Of a stretch of DNA of 64,000 nucleotides, positions 1 to 12,379 are shown in pieces. A program made the translations under genes and the position numbers. Each line of letters starts with the position of its first letter. The first letter of the stretch is position 1. This stretch comes from Pyrus communis (taxonomy: Eukaryota > Streptophyta > Magnoliopsida > Rosales > Rosaceae). The stretch is taken from assembly GCF_963583255.1 (NCBI RefSeq), contig NC_084807.1, positions 3,847,872 through 3,911,871 of the forward strand, in the 5' to 3' direction. A model generated the notes under the pieces. It searched no databases. It had not been told where the DNA came from and saw nothing but the letters and a program-made list of their open reading frames with translations.

Positions 1-379
1 CAGGTGAAGATGAATCTCATATTTGAATGTTAGATGTAACTAATTTAATCTCCCTAACTATAATAAAACAGAAAAAGCAATACATGGTCCAAGACCTCCA
101 ACCTAAGAGTGATATGATGCCAAATGGCATCATCTTGATTGGACACATGTCAGTTGTTTGTACCAGATTAGTTGAGTTGTTGGGTTTGTTTGCTTAATTA
201 GTTGTATTAGTTAAGATAAATAAGGGTTGAATGATGAATGGGTTGTCGTTGTATGGTTGTTAATCAGTCATAGACTATTTACTGTACACTGAATGAAAGT
301 TGAAGCGTGAGTTCCTATCATATAGCTCATAATCTAAAACAATTCAGTTACAAGCAAATAAAAATTGGAGTTAACTTCC
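1..379. other. Gene-free stretch, nothing recognised
   Basis: AT-rich sequence with no coding pattern and no clear repeat structure. Confidence 0.5.
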
Positions 380-523
380 CTGCTGAACATTTCAGCAGGA
401 ATTCCTGCTTACATCCAATCCCGGATGGACACGTGTCCAAATTTTGATTTTTTTAATCAAAACTTGAACATGTGTCCACTCATGATTGGTTGTAAGCAGG
501 ACCTCCTGCTGAAATTTCAACAG
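380..523. repeat. Foldback (hairpin) element, about 70-nt arms
   Basis: The first arm begins CTGCTGAACATTTCAGCAGG and the second arm, read in reverse complement, begins CTGTTGAAATTTCAGCAGG. The arms pair along about 70 nt with roughly ten mismatches and one bulge, meeting at a short T-rich loop near 451-456. The left arm contains an 8-bp self-complementary word, CTGCTGAA/TTTCAGCAG. This is the structure of a foldback MITE or of a young small-RNA hairpin. No open reading frame here looks real. No target-site duplication was settled. Confidence 0.75.
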
Positions 524-1324
524 CGAAGTCTTGTTCATAAAAGTATCACTGAACTATTGATGAGTGGCTTTTTAAAAAATAAATTTTACAAGAAAAACCG
601 TTGTCAATAATGAGTTTGGAGTCTCCTTCAATACATACTTGTCGAAAACCCTAGAGGATCACGTGGAGCAAGTGCTTTAAGGGAAATCGTATTCTCACCA
701 ATATTACAAGTCTCAACAACAATGGGGAGCCAGAGAATTTTGAGCCATAACGACAGATCCACCAAAATTAATCTTCGAGTAAATTTTCAGCAAGAGGTTT
801 CATGCTATAATAATAATAACGCAAGGGTTATAACAAAAAGAATAAGTGATTTTCAAGCTCACCTTTCTCGTCCGCTTATGCAATTTTTTCCACGTAGTTT
901 GTTGATTGAATGAAAAAAAGAGAGATTCAACAGACCAAAACAAACGAAATGATGTAAGAAAAATGGAACTGTGATAACCACTGAAAAAAATTAGTACCTA
1001 ATGTCGATATATAGTTCAAATCAGTCATTTTCTAGATAGCAAATCGACGTAAAAGTGGTTATTCTAGTGGCCAAATGCAAACAAACAAACATTTTTGTTT
1101 GTTATCCAGACAATCTCACATCTTACAGTCACGGGTGACCCTATCAATATTCAGTGCACGATTTAATTATAATTACAGGGGCTGCAGCCAAATCTAAAGA
1201 ATGATTTTGATGCCAAAAATTGTGAAGCTTTTCTGTCCCTAGTGATTGAATCAATACATCCACCCACTTACACTTTTAACACACCCCTGCTCTGTCTTAA
1301 AAGCAAAAAAGACATTTGGAAATA
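524..1324. other. Gene-free stretch, nothing recognised
   Basis: AT-rich intergenic DNA. Short open frames are present but have low complexity and no recognisable domain. Confidence 0.45.
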
Positions 1325-1527
1325 GGCTAAATTGGATTAATAGTCTCGTGGTAATAGGGTAATCGGAAAATAGCTTCTGTGGTGAAAAAATTCGGATTTA
1401 AACCCTCGAGAAGAAGTCTGTTAGGATTCAAGCCCAAAAAGTCTGAATTTTTTCACCACGGACTTCACCACAGGGGTTATCTTTTGATTACCTCTATCAC
1501 TACGGGAACCATTAATCCACTTTAGCC
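1325..1527. mobile_element. 203-bp MITE with long terminal inverted repeats
   Basis: The element starts GGCTAAATTGGATTAATAG and ends in the reverse complement of GGCTAAAGTGGATTAATGG. The inverted repeat runs about 75 bp into each side, including the shared word GTGGTGAAAAAATTC. TGGAAATA flanks both sides (1317-1324 and 1529-1536), or a 9-bp duplication with one mismatch. This fits a hAT- or Mutator-type non-autonomous element. Confidence 0.75.
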
Positions 1528-2522
1528 ATGGAAATATTCCAAGACAAACCCCCAAAAGAATGTTTTATTTCTGTAACACAAGAAAAGAATAAAAGCAGAG
1601 GTGTTTTAACATGTAGTACAGAGCAGCCATCTCTTTCCAAACAAGTTTTGTAGGTTTCCCTTGCTCAACTCAACCACCTGCATAAACAAAATCTCATTCA
1701 CTAGAGGTTTAAACCAAGACTCACAACAATCAGTATAAAACGTCCAAGTTTATGCACAGTAGAGGACCTGACCTCTGCTAAATATTTGCGACCAGCTCAA
1801 CTATATACCACCCGTAAGAATCGTGCTAAACACAAAAAGACATAAGAAAATTTTACGTACTTGTTCACGCTAATTGTAATTTTTATCGCTTCTCGGTTCA
1901 CAATCACGACGCTAATGAACTTTCTACTAGTCGTTTTCATCTATTATGAGCTGCTGGTGCAAACAGTGTGTTATGATAAACACCAATTAGTTCTCCTTCA
2001 TTCAATTAATTAACCCAAACTATTAGCTCAGCTGAAACTACAAAACAGTAGTAATAAACAACATCAAAATTCCATGTGTTCATTCCCTCAGAAATCTAAC
2101 GAACCTAAAAACTGGAAATTGAATTATAAACTCAATTGGAAAGAAAAATATTCTGCTTTCAGTTTAGACCAAGACATTAAAAATAAAAAACAGATGCCGG
2201 TTTCAAACTTTTACCTGGTAACAGAACCGGCAATACTTGCATAACTAGTGACCTGTATTACCAATCCAGTGGCCTGTATGTTTTGCCCCCAGTACTCTGT
2301 TTATCTAGCACTCCACCTCAGTACGTCCATTAAAAAGCCAAATGTGACTTGTTCGTGAAAGTACATAAATGAATACCAAATGTTTATTTTATTATACCAT
2401 ATGTGACGTCCTCTAATTTATTAAACCAAATGTTTATTTTATTTTTGTAAAAGGCTAAATAAATGGAATGAAAAAGCTCAAATTTAATTTTGTGACTCAA
2501 ACTCTTGAAGAGAAAACAAGAC
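1528..2522. other. Gene-free stretch, nothing recognised
   Basis: AT-rich sequence between two MITEs. No coding pattern, RNA gene or strong repeat was seen. Confidence 0.4.
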
Positions 2523-2531
2523 GTTAAAAAC

Positions 2532-3049
2532 CAAGGTTCTAAAAGACGCTAGACGCTAGGCACTAGTCGGGTGATGGGTTAGGGCCTTGCACCTAGGCTG
2601 CTAGGCGGGTGCCTAGGTGGACTACGCGGATTTATGTAAATTTATTATATTTCTTGTAAATAAGTGTCAGTTTATACTTAAAATAAAAACAATTTCATCA
2701 TAAACTACAAAATAGAATGACATATATTTTATGAAGTATTGGTACATCGTGAAAACATAGAGAATAAGCATATAATGTGTGTTCGTTTAAGTTTACAATA
2801 AGTCTCTTACAATTTATTGAAAAAAATAAAATGCAAAATGAAAGTTATCTATTTTTTGTCTAAGTGAGTTGCAACCTAGGCAGGTGCCTAAGCGGGTCTG
2901 GGCAGGCTAGACGGTCTAGGCGGGCGCCTCAACAGATCTAGGCGCCATTTCTTAATTTTCAAACATCTAGGCATTAATCGGGAAGGTGGCCAGCCGCCTA
3001 ACGCCTAGGCGGGGCCTGGACGGCACAAGGCGGGGATTTTTACAACAGT
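2532..3049. mobile_element. Non-autonomous Mutator-like element rich in GCCTAGGC words
   Basis: A 518-bp element is flanked by an exact 9-bp duplication GTTAAAAAC (2523-2531 and 3050-3058), the target size typical of Mutator-like elements. Its ends form an imperfect inverted repeat (AAGGTTCTAAAAGACGC against TGTTGTAAAAATCCCCGC). Both subterminal regions carry many GCCTAGGCG-type words, while the middle is AT-rich. A related but diverged element lies at about 58928-59652 inside an intron. Confidence 0.75.
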
Positions 3050-3058
3050 GTTAAAAAC

Positions 3059-4042
3059 ACATTATGGCAGGAGAAAATGGGGGTGAGGGGAACAAAGGAC
3101 CCCAGATGCAAGACTACTTGCTCTTGACAACTTGAGCTACAAAAGCTCATCATTAATATTCGTTAGTAAAGATTGATCATTCTATTAAAACTAGCATAAT
3201 ACTTGAAGCAGCAAGAGATTTCCAATGTCGCAATCATTTTAATGAATTTTGTGATCACATACATTGAAACTGGACATCCAGAAGGAACAATAAACTGTGT
3301 AGTTTAGCTCATGTGAACACTTAAAACAAAGTAAAGGCCATTTTGTTTTTCTCAAAAGTAATAAACAAATTTTAAAAGTTGAGCAACCAATAAACTGATC
3401 TGCTTACAACCGAGAAATTCACATATCATCCCATCCCTTGAACCCAACAAAAGCAATCGCTTTTAAAACCCCCACCCTGCTGTGGCCAAGAGGTCCAAAG
3501 AAGAATAAAGGATATCAACAGCACAAGGAACAGAAAACTAACCAGATACCAGGTTAGCCCAAAACCAAAGGAAACAGAAACATCCAGATGAAACAATGCA
3601 ACTTTTGCATGTCGCAAAAGAAATAACCCCCAACTTAACACTGATAAAGTATAAAACCAGAATATCTAGGCCTACAAGTTTCGAGTGGTCATTGAGTTAT
3701 AAACAGCTTTGGAATATCAACCAAAGGATGAAAACTTATCAGTGATCACGTACAATTTAGAAAAGAAAAAAAACTTATGTGCATGGCTTCACGTGTAAAG
3801 GGTTATGGTATGTTATGTTTGTGATATATTCAACAGACAAGAGTAGCAATGGAAGGTTGTTGTATCAGAAGAGAAAATTTACGTGCCTGATATAAACAGC
3901 ATTGAACATGTGTGATTCTTGTTACTTTAGAAAGCCGACACATTCTCTCTGCACCAACTCGTTTGAAACACAAACGATACTGGATGACGGAGAGCAAATA
4001 TACACCTTGATGTACTGTTGAAACTCAACCCAGTGTGCTAAT
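3059..4042. other. Gene-free stretch 3' of the PPR pseudogene
   Basis: No coding pattern. The part near 4040 may be the old 3' untranslated region of the PPR gene on the minus strand. Confidence 0.35.
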
Positions 4043-5874
4043 CTATGAAATTTCTTCTAGAAGATATGGACAGACAATATCTTTGTACGTTTGCCAATCA
4101 GGAATTACTCCCTTAGTCACCATGTAGTCATGCAATGCAACGACTTCTTCCGGGCTGCAATTCTTGTTCAAATTGGTAATGAGAGTGGTGAATGTTACAA
4201 AATCCGGAACCATGCCTCTTGAAATCATTACCTTCATTAGTCCCTTTGCTTGTTGAATACACCCAAACTTGCACAAAAAGTTGATCAATATATTGTAGGT
4301 GACTATATCGAATGAAATTCCACCCTCTTCCATTTCCTGAAGCAAAACAAATGCCTGATCAATCATCCCGCTGATGAAATACCCATTTATCATCGAATTA
4401 TAGGTTACAATGTCGAGAACATCCATCCTCTGTAACGAATCCATCAAAAGTTTTGCAACATCCACTGATGCCTCTTTGCATAACCCATTTATAACAGAAT
4501 TGTATATCACCAAATTAGGTTTTTTCTTCCCCTCGATCAGTTTTTCATAAATCTGAACAGCACTTCCTATGCTCCCTTCTTTGCAGTGCCCATCAATCAA
4601 AGTGCCATAGGTGACAGTGTCAGGAAGTAAACCACGAACAAACATGCTGCCCATCAATTGCTTGGCCGCTCTCAAATTGTTGCTTTTGCACATATAATCG
4701 ATCAGGATATTGTGGGAGAAAACATCCTTGACGAGATTCTTCTCAAGGATGTGGTTATGAAATCTAATTGCTTCCGTCAGAAGCCCACTTCTAGAGAGCC
4801 CCTTGATGAGGATTGAGTAGGTGAACTGATCAGGGAATATATGCCTATCAATCATGTCAGACAATAAGGAAAGAGCTTCCTCAGTATCTCCTTCTATGTC
4901 AAGCCGATGGATAATTGAATTGTAAACAACAGGATTAGGGGTTAAACCCCCTTCCACCATTTCATCTCACAATTGAAGTGCCACCTCCAAAGTCCCCTGT
5001 TTTGCATACCCATCTACTAGAGTTGCATAAGTCCTCAAATTGGCCTCAACACCTGCCTCGGTCATTTCACCACGAATTTCTTATGCAACCGATAAACCAC
5101 CAATTTTGCAAAAACCGTTAATGATACAGTTGTAAGTAACTGAATTGGGCGTAACACAGTCCTCCGACATTACCCCATCTTTCTCAAAACCTTCAAGGCA
5201 AGTTCCATATCACCCATCCTGCATGCTCCATCTATAATCATGTTAAAAGTAACAACACTAGGCCAAATTCCACTCTTCAACATCCGATAATATCCCGACA
5301 TTGCTTCTAATAACTTGCACTCCTTACAAAGAGCATACATAACCAAATTGAAAGTATTAACATTTTCAACATAACCATATGAAAGCATTTCCTTATACAT
5401 CTTCCAAAACCTATCAATCTCATTCAACTTAATCACATGGTTAAGAAAGTTATTCCAAGCGTGAATCGAAACCCAGTAACCATCCAATCTCAGCTTTTTA
5501 ATCACCTCATAAGCACCATCCGTGGCCCCGAGCCGAGTACAAGCCCTCACAAGTGCATCAAACACTACAGGGCTTAAACAACCACAACCTTCATCATAGC
5601 TAGTAACCAACCCTTCCAAAACAACCAATGGGGGCAAACCCTCTTCCCCCATTAGACTCTCCATAAGAGACAGGGCATCATCGTACCTCCTAGAATTGAT
5701 CAAAACATGAATTAAAGTACAAGAAGAATCCAAAAATTAAGGACAACAACTCTGGTTCGTACGAACCCAGTTGTAAAACTCTAAAGCCAACTGCGGCGAG
5801 TTCCGAAACTCGCGAACAACACGGCTGACTAATGAACTGGTTAGAGTGGGGATATCTGGTCCAAGAACTTCCAT
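4043..5874 (-). pseudogene. P-class pentatricopeptide-repeat gene, disrupted
   Basis: The minus-strand reading from the ATG at 5874 gives about 600 codons of a P-class PPR protein, a helical-repeat RNA-binding family that acts on mitochondrial or plastid transcripts. Repeats of about 35 residues are clear, with motifs such as VTYNSMINGY, VTYGTLIDGHC and VVTFNMIIDGACR. Four lesions break the frame: TAA at 5737-5739, a one-base loss in a G run at about 5173-5176, TAA at 5081-5083 and TGA at 4967-4969. Removing these leaves an otherwise continuous repeat protein ending at 4043. The gene is intronless, as is usual for the family. It resembles At1g11710-type proteins from memory, which needs a search. 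Few lesions and well-kept repeats suggest recent loss; sequencing error could explain the G-run shift but hardly three separate stops. Confidence 0.85.
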
Positions 5875-6299
5875 CTTCTCTGTCGAAGATTAACACAGAT
5901 TGCTTTGAAGACAATGTTGTCGGAGGTTGGGGGTGAGAATTGCTTACTCGCGCGAAGACCGCGGCAAATAAGACGAGTTGTTTTGTGGGGAGAGAAGAAG
6001 CTTGGAACCCAGTTCATCAAATACCACCGCAGTTTCTGGAACAAACATTCGAACCCCAAATCCAATGCATCGTTACGCTTCACTGAGATACTGCGACAAA
6101 TGGCGAAGGGCCACAGAGCTTCTACTTCTACGGGGAAAAACACCTAGATGTTGCTCACTCTTGGGCATTCCGCAGTAGTCCAAATAAGAGTGCAACTTGG
6201 GTCGGTTCAAGACGAACCAGAGGAGTTTGGTGCCGTACGAACAGGTTGAACTGACCCGCCATCCAAATCTCAAAGTTCAACGGACCTACAAAATAGAAG

Positions 6300-7526
6300 G
6301 GGTAAATATCACTACCCAAAAGTTTTGGTTTTCAACATTTAGTAAATCAAGTTTTTTTTCGTTCCAAAGTCATACTTAAAGTGTTAATTTTGGAACAGTC
6401 TTATATATCTGTTAGTCAAACTGTTAAGTTTCCCGTTAACTGATGACGTGACGTCCATATGGACAATGACTAGATGCCACGTGTCATTAAGGGATCCACG
6501 TGAAAATTAAAATTTCAAAAAAAAAAAAAATTGTCCTCTTCTACTTCCCCCGTTTCTTCTTCTTCTTCTCCTAACACAAAAAGCCACGATCTCACTTTCT
6601 CCTTCTTCGCCGGCGCCGTTCCCCTCCCAGCTTTCTCTCGAACCCTCCCATCCACTCTAGCGACCAACCCCTCTTTCTTTTCTCACTTTCTGCTCATCCT
6701 TTGCACTCGCCACCAGCGCCGGCACCATCGGCTTGAGTTCGAGCTTGCCCATCAGATCGTACGACGGGCTCCTCCAAGCTATTGAGATGCCAAGGGGGTC
6801 GAAGAGGACGCCGAATTAGTCCCTATCTCTGTCTTGGGCGTCGACGAATTGAACGGTGAGGTTGTCGTCGTCGGAATTATTTTGGGTGAGGAAAAAACGA
6901 AGGTGGTTGGTGAAAAGGTAGGGGTGGTGGTCGTCGAGGAAGAGGAAGGGTTTCTCGAAAGGGTTTCGCGACTTGAACAACGTTGTACGATCTGTAGTTA
7001 AATTTGGGGATTATTACAAATTATTGAAATTAGGAGATGAATTGATGTGGTTAAGAAAATACAAATGATGGTTTTAGGGGAGGGCAGGGCGAGCGGCTAG
7101 AGTGGGCACAATGCAAATTAGGGTTTGGTGGGTTGGATGGGTGGAGTCGAAGATGGAGGGGGAAGGGTGGATGTATGACGAGTCAAAGATGAAAGGAGAG
7201 GAAGGTTTGGTGGGTTGGTGCAGAGGAGAGAATGGAGGGTAAGTGAGGAAGAAGACGTTAGGGGAGGTTGAAGAGGATCAAAATTTTGTTTTTTGTTTTT
7301 TTTTTTTTTTTTAATTTTCACGTGGACTCTTAATAGCACGTGGCGCCCATTCATTGTCCACATGGGAGCCACATCATCAGTTAACGGGAGACTTAACGGT
7401 TTGACTAACGGATGTATGAGACTGTCCCAAAATTAACATTTTAAGTATGACTCTAGGACTAAAAAAACTTGATGTATCAAATGTTGAAAATTACGAAACA
7501 TGATAGTAGTAAACTGATATTTACCC
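6300..7526. mobile_element. Mutator-like element with about 200-bp TIRs and a GC-rich interior
   Basis: The termini are GGGTAAATATCA and its inverse. The inverted repeats extend about 200 bp and share words such as GTTAGTCAAAC and GTTAACTGATGA. The flanks AAATAGAAG (6291-6299) and AAATAAAAA (7527-7535) match at 7 of 9 positions, a worn 9-bp duplication. The interior (about 6540-7000) is distinctly more GC-rich than its surroundings and has codon-like texture on both strands: a plus-strand Ser/Pro-rich frame at 6531-6785 and a minus-strand frame near 6800-6960 without a usable start. This is the appearance of a Pack-MULE carrying host gene pieces, but I do not recognise the source gene. It lies just upstream of the PPR pseudogene. 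Confidence 0.7.
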
Positions 7527-7535
7527 AAATAAAAA

Positions 7536-8369
7536 ACACCGTTAACTTATTAACGGATACCCATAAAAAGAAAAATCATTCCCACATAAGGTTTGGATTC
7601 ATTTTTTTTTCTAATCTTGTGATAAAAAGATTCATTCTCTTCATAAAAAATAGAAAGTAGAATCAATAAAGATTTCTTTTTTGATGGGTGTCCGTCAAAA
7701 GGCCTTTGCTTTCTAAGTAAGAAATAATAGTTTATAAGAGATACTCGAAAATCACCGTCTCAACCTCCGTCTGTGGATTGAAGTTAGCTGAAAAACACAG
7801 TCGTGAAAAAGGATAGGTGGGCAACTGTTACAGTTTTGAATTTTAAAATTTGTTCTCGCGCATAAGCCCGAGTGAAAATTCATCAACTTTAATTTGGAAT
7901 TTGAAGCTCCAATTTTTTCAAAGCCTCCTTAACCTTAAGGACTGAAATCTTGTAGAAGATTTTCCTTTTTTTTTTTACAGGAAAAAAGTTTAAATTATAG
8001 GGAATAGGAGCACTTAAAATAAGGGCAAAATTAGATAAAAGTGCTTCAATTCTACATCTTATTAATTAAACATTTGTGGGTTTTCAACTTTTTATAAAAA
8101 CGCTTTGTATTTTGATTAAGGTGCTTCCATCTTTATCCATGTAATTTTTTAATTTCCAACTCATCATTTTAAGTAAATTTTAAAGAAAAAAAAAATGAAA
8201 ATAAGAATTATTTATATTGAAACTGATCAGATCTAAAATCCCTAAATTCTTAGAAAGAAAATAAGTTTGAAATTTTTGATTGAGTCATTATCCCAATAAT
8301 TAATTGTTAAGAATTTGATATAATTAATTTTCAGAACAAAGTTTTAATATGCAAAATTCTTTTTTTTTA
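7536..8369. other. Gene-free AT-rich stretch
   Basis: No coding pattern or recognised repeat. Confidence 0.4.
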
Positions 8370-8640
8370 AGGGTCATAACGTACTACTAGATTGTACATA
8401 CCAAAGTTAAGTTAACACATTGTACCAATATCATGGTACATACTAAAACAAGAATAACATAACGTACCAAAATTAATAATCTGTAATGTACCAAAATATT
8501 AATACATACCAAAACTAAGATTATATAATGTATCAATTATGTACCAAGTTATTGGTTCGTTATGTTTAATACATATGGGCATTCATATATCATGTCCATA
8601 ATGTACCAAGTTATTGGTACATTATATTTAATAGGATGTT
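8370..8640. repeat. Cluster of GTACCAA / TTGGTAC words
   Basis: About ten copies of TGTACCAA, GTACCAAA or the inverse TTGGTACATTA lie within 270 bp, separated by AT-rich spacers, on both strands. The spacing is irregular, so this is not a simple tandem array. It may be the subterminal region of a worn transposon. Confidence 0.5.
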
Positions 8641-9574
8641 AGTTGTATTTTTAGAATACGTAAGAAGAAAAAACTCAAAAGAAAAAATAAAAAAAATAAA
8701 AAGATAAATTGGAATAAAGAAGGATCAGTACCGCGCGGGTGCACAACCATCATCCAGTCAATGAACCACGTCATCAGTAACGTGAGAGTTACACTTCAAT
8801 TTATTTATCCATTTTTTTGCTTTTTTCCGCTAAACCCAAGCATATCATGGTGTCACATGCTTGTTTGTGGTTTAAAAAATATCGTGCTTTTGTAAGGAAT
8901 GTTATGCTTTGGGCATACACACTTGTTCGTGCCTTCCCTTCATTGTGCCTTTACAGGCAGTTGTACATTTTTATGAAGCTTAGACGAAAACAAGCACGAC
9001 ATGACAAAGGCAAGGCTCATATAAACATGTCATGCCAAAGCTTGGAAAAAGGCATGAGAAAGGCAAGGCACGAAGAAATGTTACTATTCACCGTTCCGGA
9101 AAAATTATAAGTGACACTACTATTCACTTAATAGTGTACTTGTAAGCGTTCACGTACTATTCATTCAAAACCCTAAAATCTTGCTTGGTGAGCGCATGTA
9201 AAGAGAGGCTGCTGTTGCACGTAAAACGAGGCAAGTTATATTCATCCGGCCAAGTTTGTCAATGCACTTGTTTCAACGAAACTGTCATCGGTAATTTTGT
9301 CAGGCATATACTATTTGCCTATAAAAATTTAAAATTCGTCGAGCAAACATTTAAGCAACAATTTTGCTGACCAATTTTGCCCAACAAAATCTTTTCGTCT
9401 GGAAATGTTTTTTTTAGTGATATAATATAATGTGAAACAATATAATTAAATAAACAATACAAATAATTAACCTATTCTTTTGAAAGTAAGGGTCTCAATA
9501 GTATCTCAACGTTATTGACAAAAAAAAAATAAAAAAAATGATCTGACCACGATGACATTTCATCATCTTACATT
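8641..9574. other. Gene-free stretch 3' of the first SUVH gene
   Basis: The part at about 8850-9080 contains imperfect inverted words around CATGCC and GGCACGA, seen in dispersed plant repeats. The 97-codon open frame there has no recognisable domain and is not called as a gene. Confidence 0.35.
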
Positions 9575-11134
9575 TCAAGCTTCGTTCGCTACAACATTAC
9601 AGTTAAAATCAAGGGTTAGCTCTTGATAAGGTCGTACGTCCTTCTTAGCAAACAACATCATGTGTGGCATTCTCGGGTCTCCATGATCAAAGAGGACGCG
9701 TTGGACATACAGATTAGGCGACGGACTGTGATTCACAAATCTCCCCACATTTCCGCGCTTCGCGGCATCAATGGCCAACCTGCTACTCTTTTCCCCTCCC
9801 GATGATGATAACAACATAAGAGGAAAACAGAAAGGCTGCTGCTTCTGCTCCTGCCCCTGCTCACAAGCGTCTCGAAAACCATTGTTGTTATACTCAAGTA
9901 CTACTACTTCTCCGACGTACTCACAAACAAAATTATCTCTTGGAATCCACGCGAGCGACCTAACACCCCATGCTTTTGATCTAGTCTTGAACACTTCAAG
10001 TTTAAACGCGGAACATCCTCCCCGTTGGCTCACTCTATTTTTGCATGAAGAAGAGCACTTACACGCTGCGCCACACTCATAGACAATACAGGAGCTCCTA
10101 TTCGTCCTACGTCCCTTGTCATTGTATGGAAAAACCCCCTTGTTCTTCATTACACAAGGACATGGCTTAGATTCGGAGCATCCATCTTTGCAATCGCACC
10201 CTGTCTGTTTGGTCGCGGCGCTCTTGAGGAAATCTGGATAAATGGTATCGGATATGTAATTGAAAGATGGAGGACTCTCATCACTGTCTACTTTATTGAC
10301 TGCGCGAATAGGCGTCTTCTCTTTCCCTTGAGAGATGTCATTTTTGCAAAGGATGGTAGTAGCAGGCCTCTTCATCAACTTGTTCGAGACTTTGCTATGC
10401 GGGATGGCAAATTTTTGTTGGCCCGGCTCTCTTCTCAGCAAAAACACATAAACAAGTTTGCCAAATTTCGCTCTTTTTTGCCAACAACCTGTTACCTTGT
10501 AGAGACCATCGTAAAAATAAGCAGTGCTGCTGGCCGATAAGCATTTAAAGCAACGAACTACCCTAACATGACTTTTTGCTTCCATGCTATTCCTTAGTGC
10601 AAGATTTCCACGTTCAAGTTTTTGATCCTCGAGTCGTTTTTCTGAATCTGTAACGCCAGGATTTCCACCTTCGCCTGAGTAGATCAAGGTATCCGGAGAT
10701 TCTACACTGTCGTTGTCATACCGGGCAGAGTTAACGATGCTTGTGGCATAGATTTTCCCATTGCTGTTCTTGATATAATCAATACCCTTGCGGAACTGGC
10801 AATGAAGGCCAACGACAGTTAGTGCAGCCCTGTTCTGAAAGTCGTCACCAACTCTAATCCCTGGAATTCGTCCGATTCGTTTCTTCATCATAAAAAATCT
10901 TTTCCCTTGCCTTCGAAGACGCATCGCTGCTTCAATGTCAGGCCTGCTCCAGCAAGTTTTCTTCTCCCATTTAACATCGCGTTCTTTCAAGATCTGAGTC
11001 AGTGTGTCTCGATATGCCTGCAAGGCCTCCTCCACGTTGGTACGACTTGTTCCATCTCTATCGGCGTCAGCTCTCGGCTTCTTGGGGGGAAAACGGTTGG
11101 CTGCTTGCTTCTCAAGTATTTTCACTATAGCCAT
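9575..11134 (-). CDS. SUVH-type SRA/pre-SET/SET protein, degenerate SET, no post-SET
   Basis: A 519-residue single-exon frame of the SUVH5/6-like branch of plant H3K9 methyltransferases, which act at silent chromatin in the nucleus. The start at 11134 (MAIVKILEKQ) is preferred over an upstream ATG at 11188, because the region just above has a splice-acceptor look (TTTCATGCAG). SRA/YDG domain at about 90-240, with DTLIYSGEGGN, DQKLERGNLALRNS and YFYDGLYKV. Pre-SET with all nine zinc cysteines (313-364). SET from about 375. Unusual points: the GxG motif reads KAWGV instead of KGWGV, an odd Gln/Ser-rich insert at 420-450 replaces the usual YLFD segment, NHSC is NHSPSPN (468-474), the terminal YDYN is LDFN, and no CxCxxxxC post-SET follows. 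Methyl-DNA binding is plausible; methyltransferase activity is doubtful. Confidence 0.85.
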   Translation of the reverse strand: MAIVKILEKQAANRFPPKKPRADADRDGTSRTNVEEALQAYRDTLTQILKERDVKWEKKTCWSRPDIEAAMRLRRQGKRFFMMKKRIGRIPGIRVGDDFQNRAALTVVGLHCQFRKGIDYIKNSNGKIYATSIVNSARYDNDSVESPDTLIYSGEGGNPGVTDSEKRLEDQKLERGNLALRNSMEAKSHVRVVRCFKCLSASSTAYFYDGLYKVTGCWQKRAKFGKLVYVFLLRREPGQQKFAIPHSKVSNKLMKRPATTILCKNDISQGKEKTPIRAVNKVDSDESPPSFNYISDTIYPDFLKSAATKQTGCDCKDGCSESKPCPCVMKNKGVFPYNDKGRRTNRSSCIVYECGAACKCSSSCKNRVSQRGGCSAFKLEVFKTRSKAWGVRSLAWIPRDNFVCEYVGEVVVLEYNNNGFRDACEQGQEQKQQPFCFPLMLLSSSGGEKSSRLAIDAAKRGNVGRFVNHSPSPNLYVQRVLFDHGDPRMPHMMLFAKKDVRPYQELTLDFNCNVVANEA

Positions 11135-12379
11135 AGTTGAGTTTTTATTCTTGCACCAAATGATAGGGAATTGCAGGAACACCTGCATGAAATTTTGAAA
11201 TTAATACAAAGTAGTTAGAACAGGCCATATACACATTAGCCAACTACTACGACAACTAATGACTGATCCAGAAATATTACTTCGATAAGTCATGGTGTAA
11301 AGTTCAATTTAAAAAAAAAAAAAAAAAAAAAATTAACAATGAGATATTAATATAAACAACTACACTATCACTCAACCAATGGTTATTAAAACCAAATACA
11401 AGAATGATCATTGAGGAATATTTATTTGGTCCCACAATTCCAAAATTGATTAATGTTGTCTCTGAATTTTAGCATAGCACATCAATTTGGTCATTCTGTT
11501 TGGACTTGTGAGTTCCATATATATGTTCACTACATTAGCACACTAACATAATAATTAACCGAATCCAAAATGAAGGACCAAATTGATGTGCAATAGTCAA
11601 GTTCAGAGACGACATTGATCGATGTTAGAATTGAGGGATCAAGTGAGGAAGGGTTGATTTCAAGAACTTTTGTGATGAAAAAACCTAAACCCTTTTTCTC
11701 ACCAGTCTTTTGCGGAATAGAGAAGGCTAGGCAACCTGAGTTCGAGATCCCATGGATGCATTTCTTGAGGTCACTGACTCTGCTTTGTCGTACTGTTTGA
11801 CCTGAGAGCCAAAAGTACGCTATCGTCTTATACAGTGCCAGAGCTACATTAGGAGGGGATTGGTCTATCACCAAGTAGATTGTCGAACCCAGTGCACAAT
11901 GCCTTGTGTCAACACCAATAATATTATAAGGAGATAAACAACTCAAGTTTCTTTCAATCATACATGTAGACATACACATATAGTCAAGATGGCTTGAGCA
12001 ATGTGTTTCCTTTGTAATCAAGGCTATATCCCCTTAGTATAGTTCAAACTTTAAACTAAATTAATGGCAATCATACTCAAGTTCACTTTTTATATAAATA
12101 AGAATATATATACACACACACGCACAAACTCTTTGGCAAAAAAACTAGTGTTGACCACAGGACAATGGAGATTTCAATCATGCGAAAACTTAATATAAGT
12201 CTAATTTTGTGAACGACTATTAAGACTAGTCCACTTATTAAAATAAGTTTGGTGATTAGGATTCTATGTCAGCTTATTAATACATTTATACCAAATTTAT
12301 CCCTAAATGAACTAATAAGATAACCAATGTAATCCCTTAAATATTGTCTTATTTATTTAATGAAATTTGTGATCAATTA

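Noticed and set aside
11530..12021. 163-codon minus-strand open frame upstream of the first SUVH gene
   Set aside because: No recognisable domain, no initiation context, lies in the probable leader intron, and its composition is that of its AT-rich surroundings.
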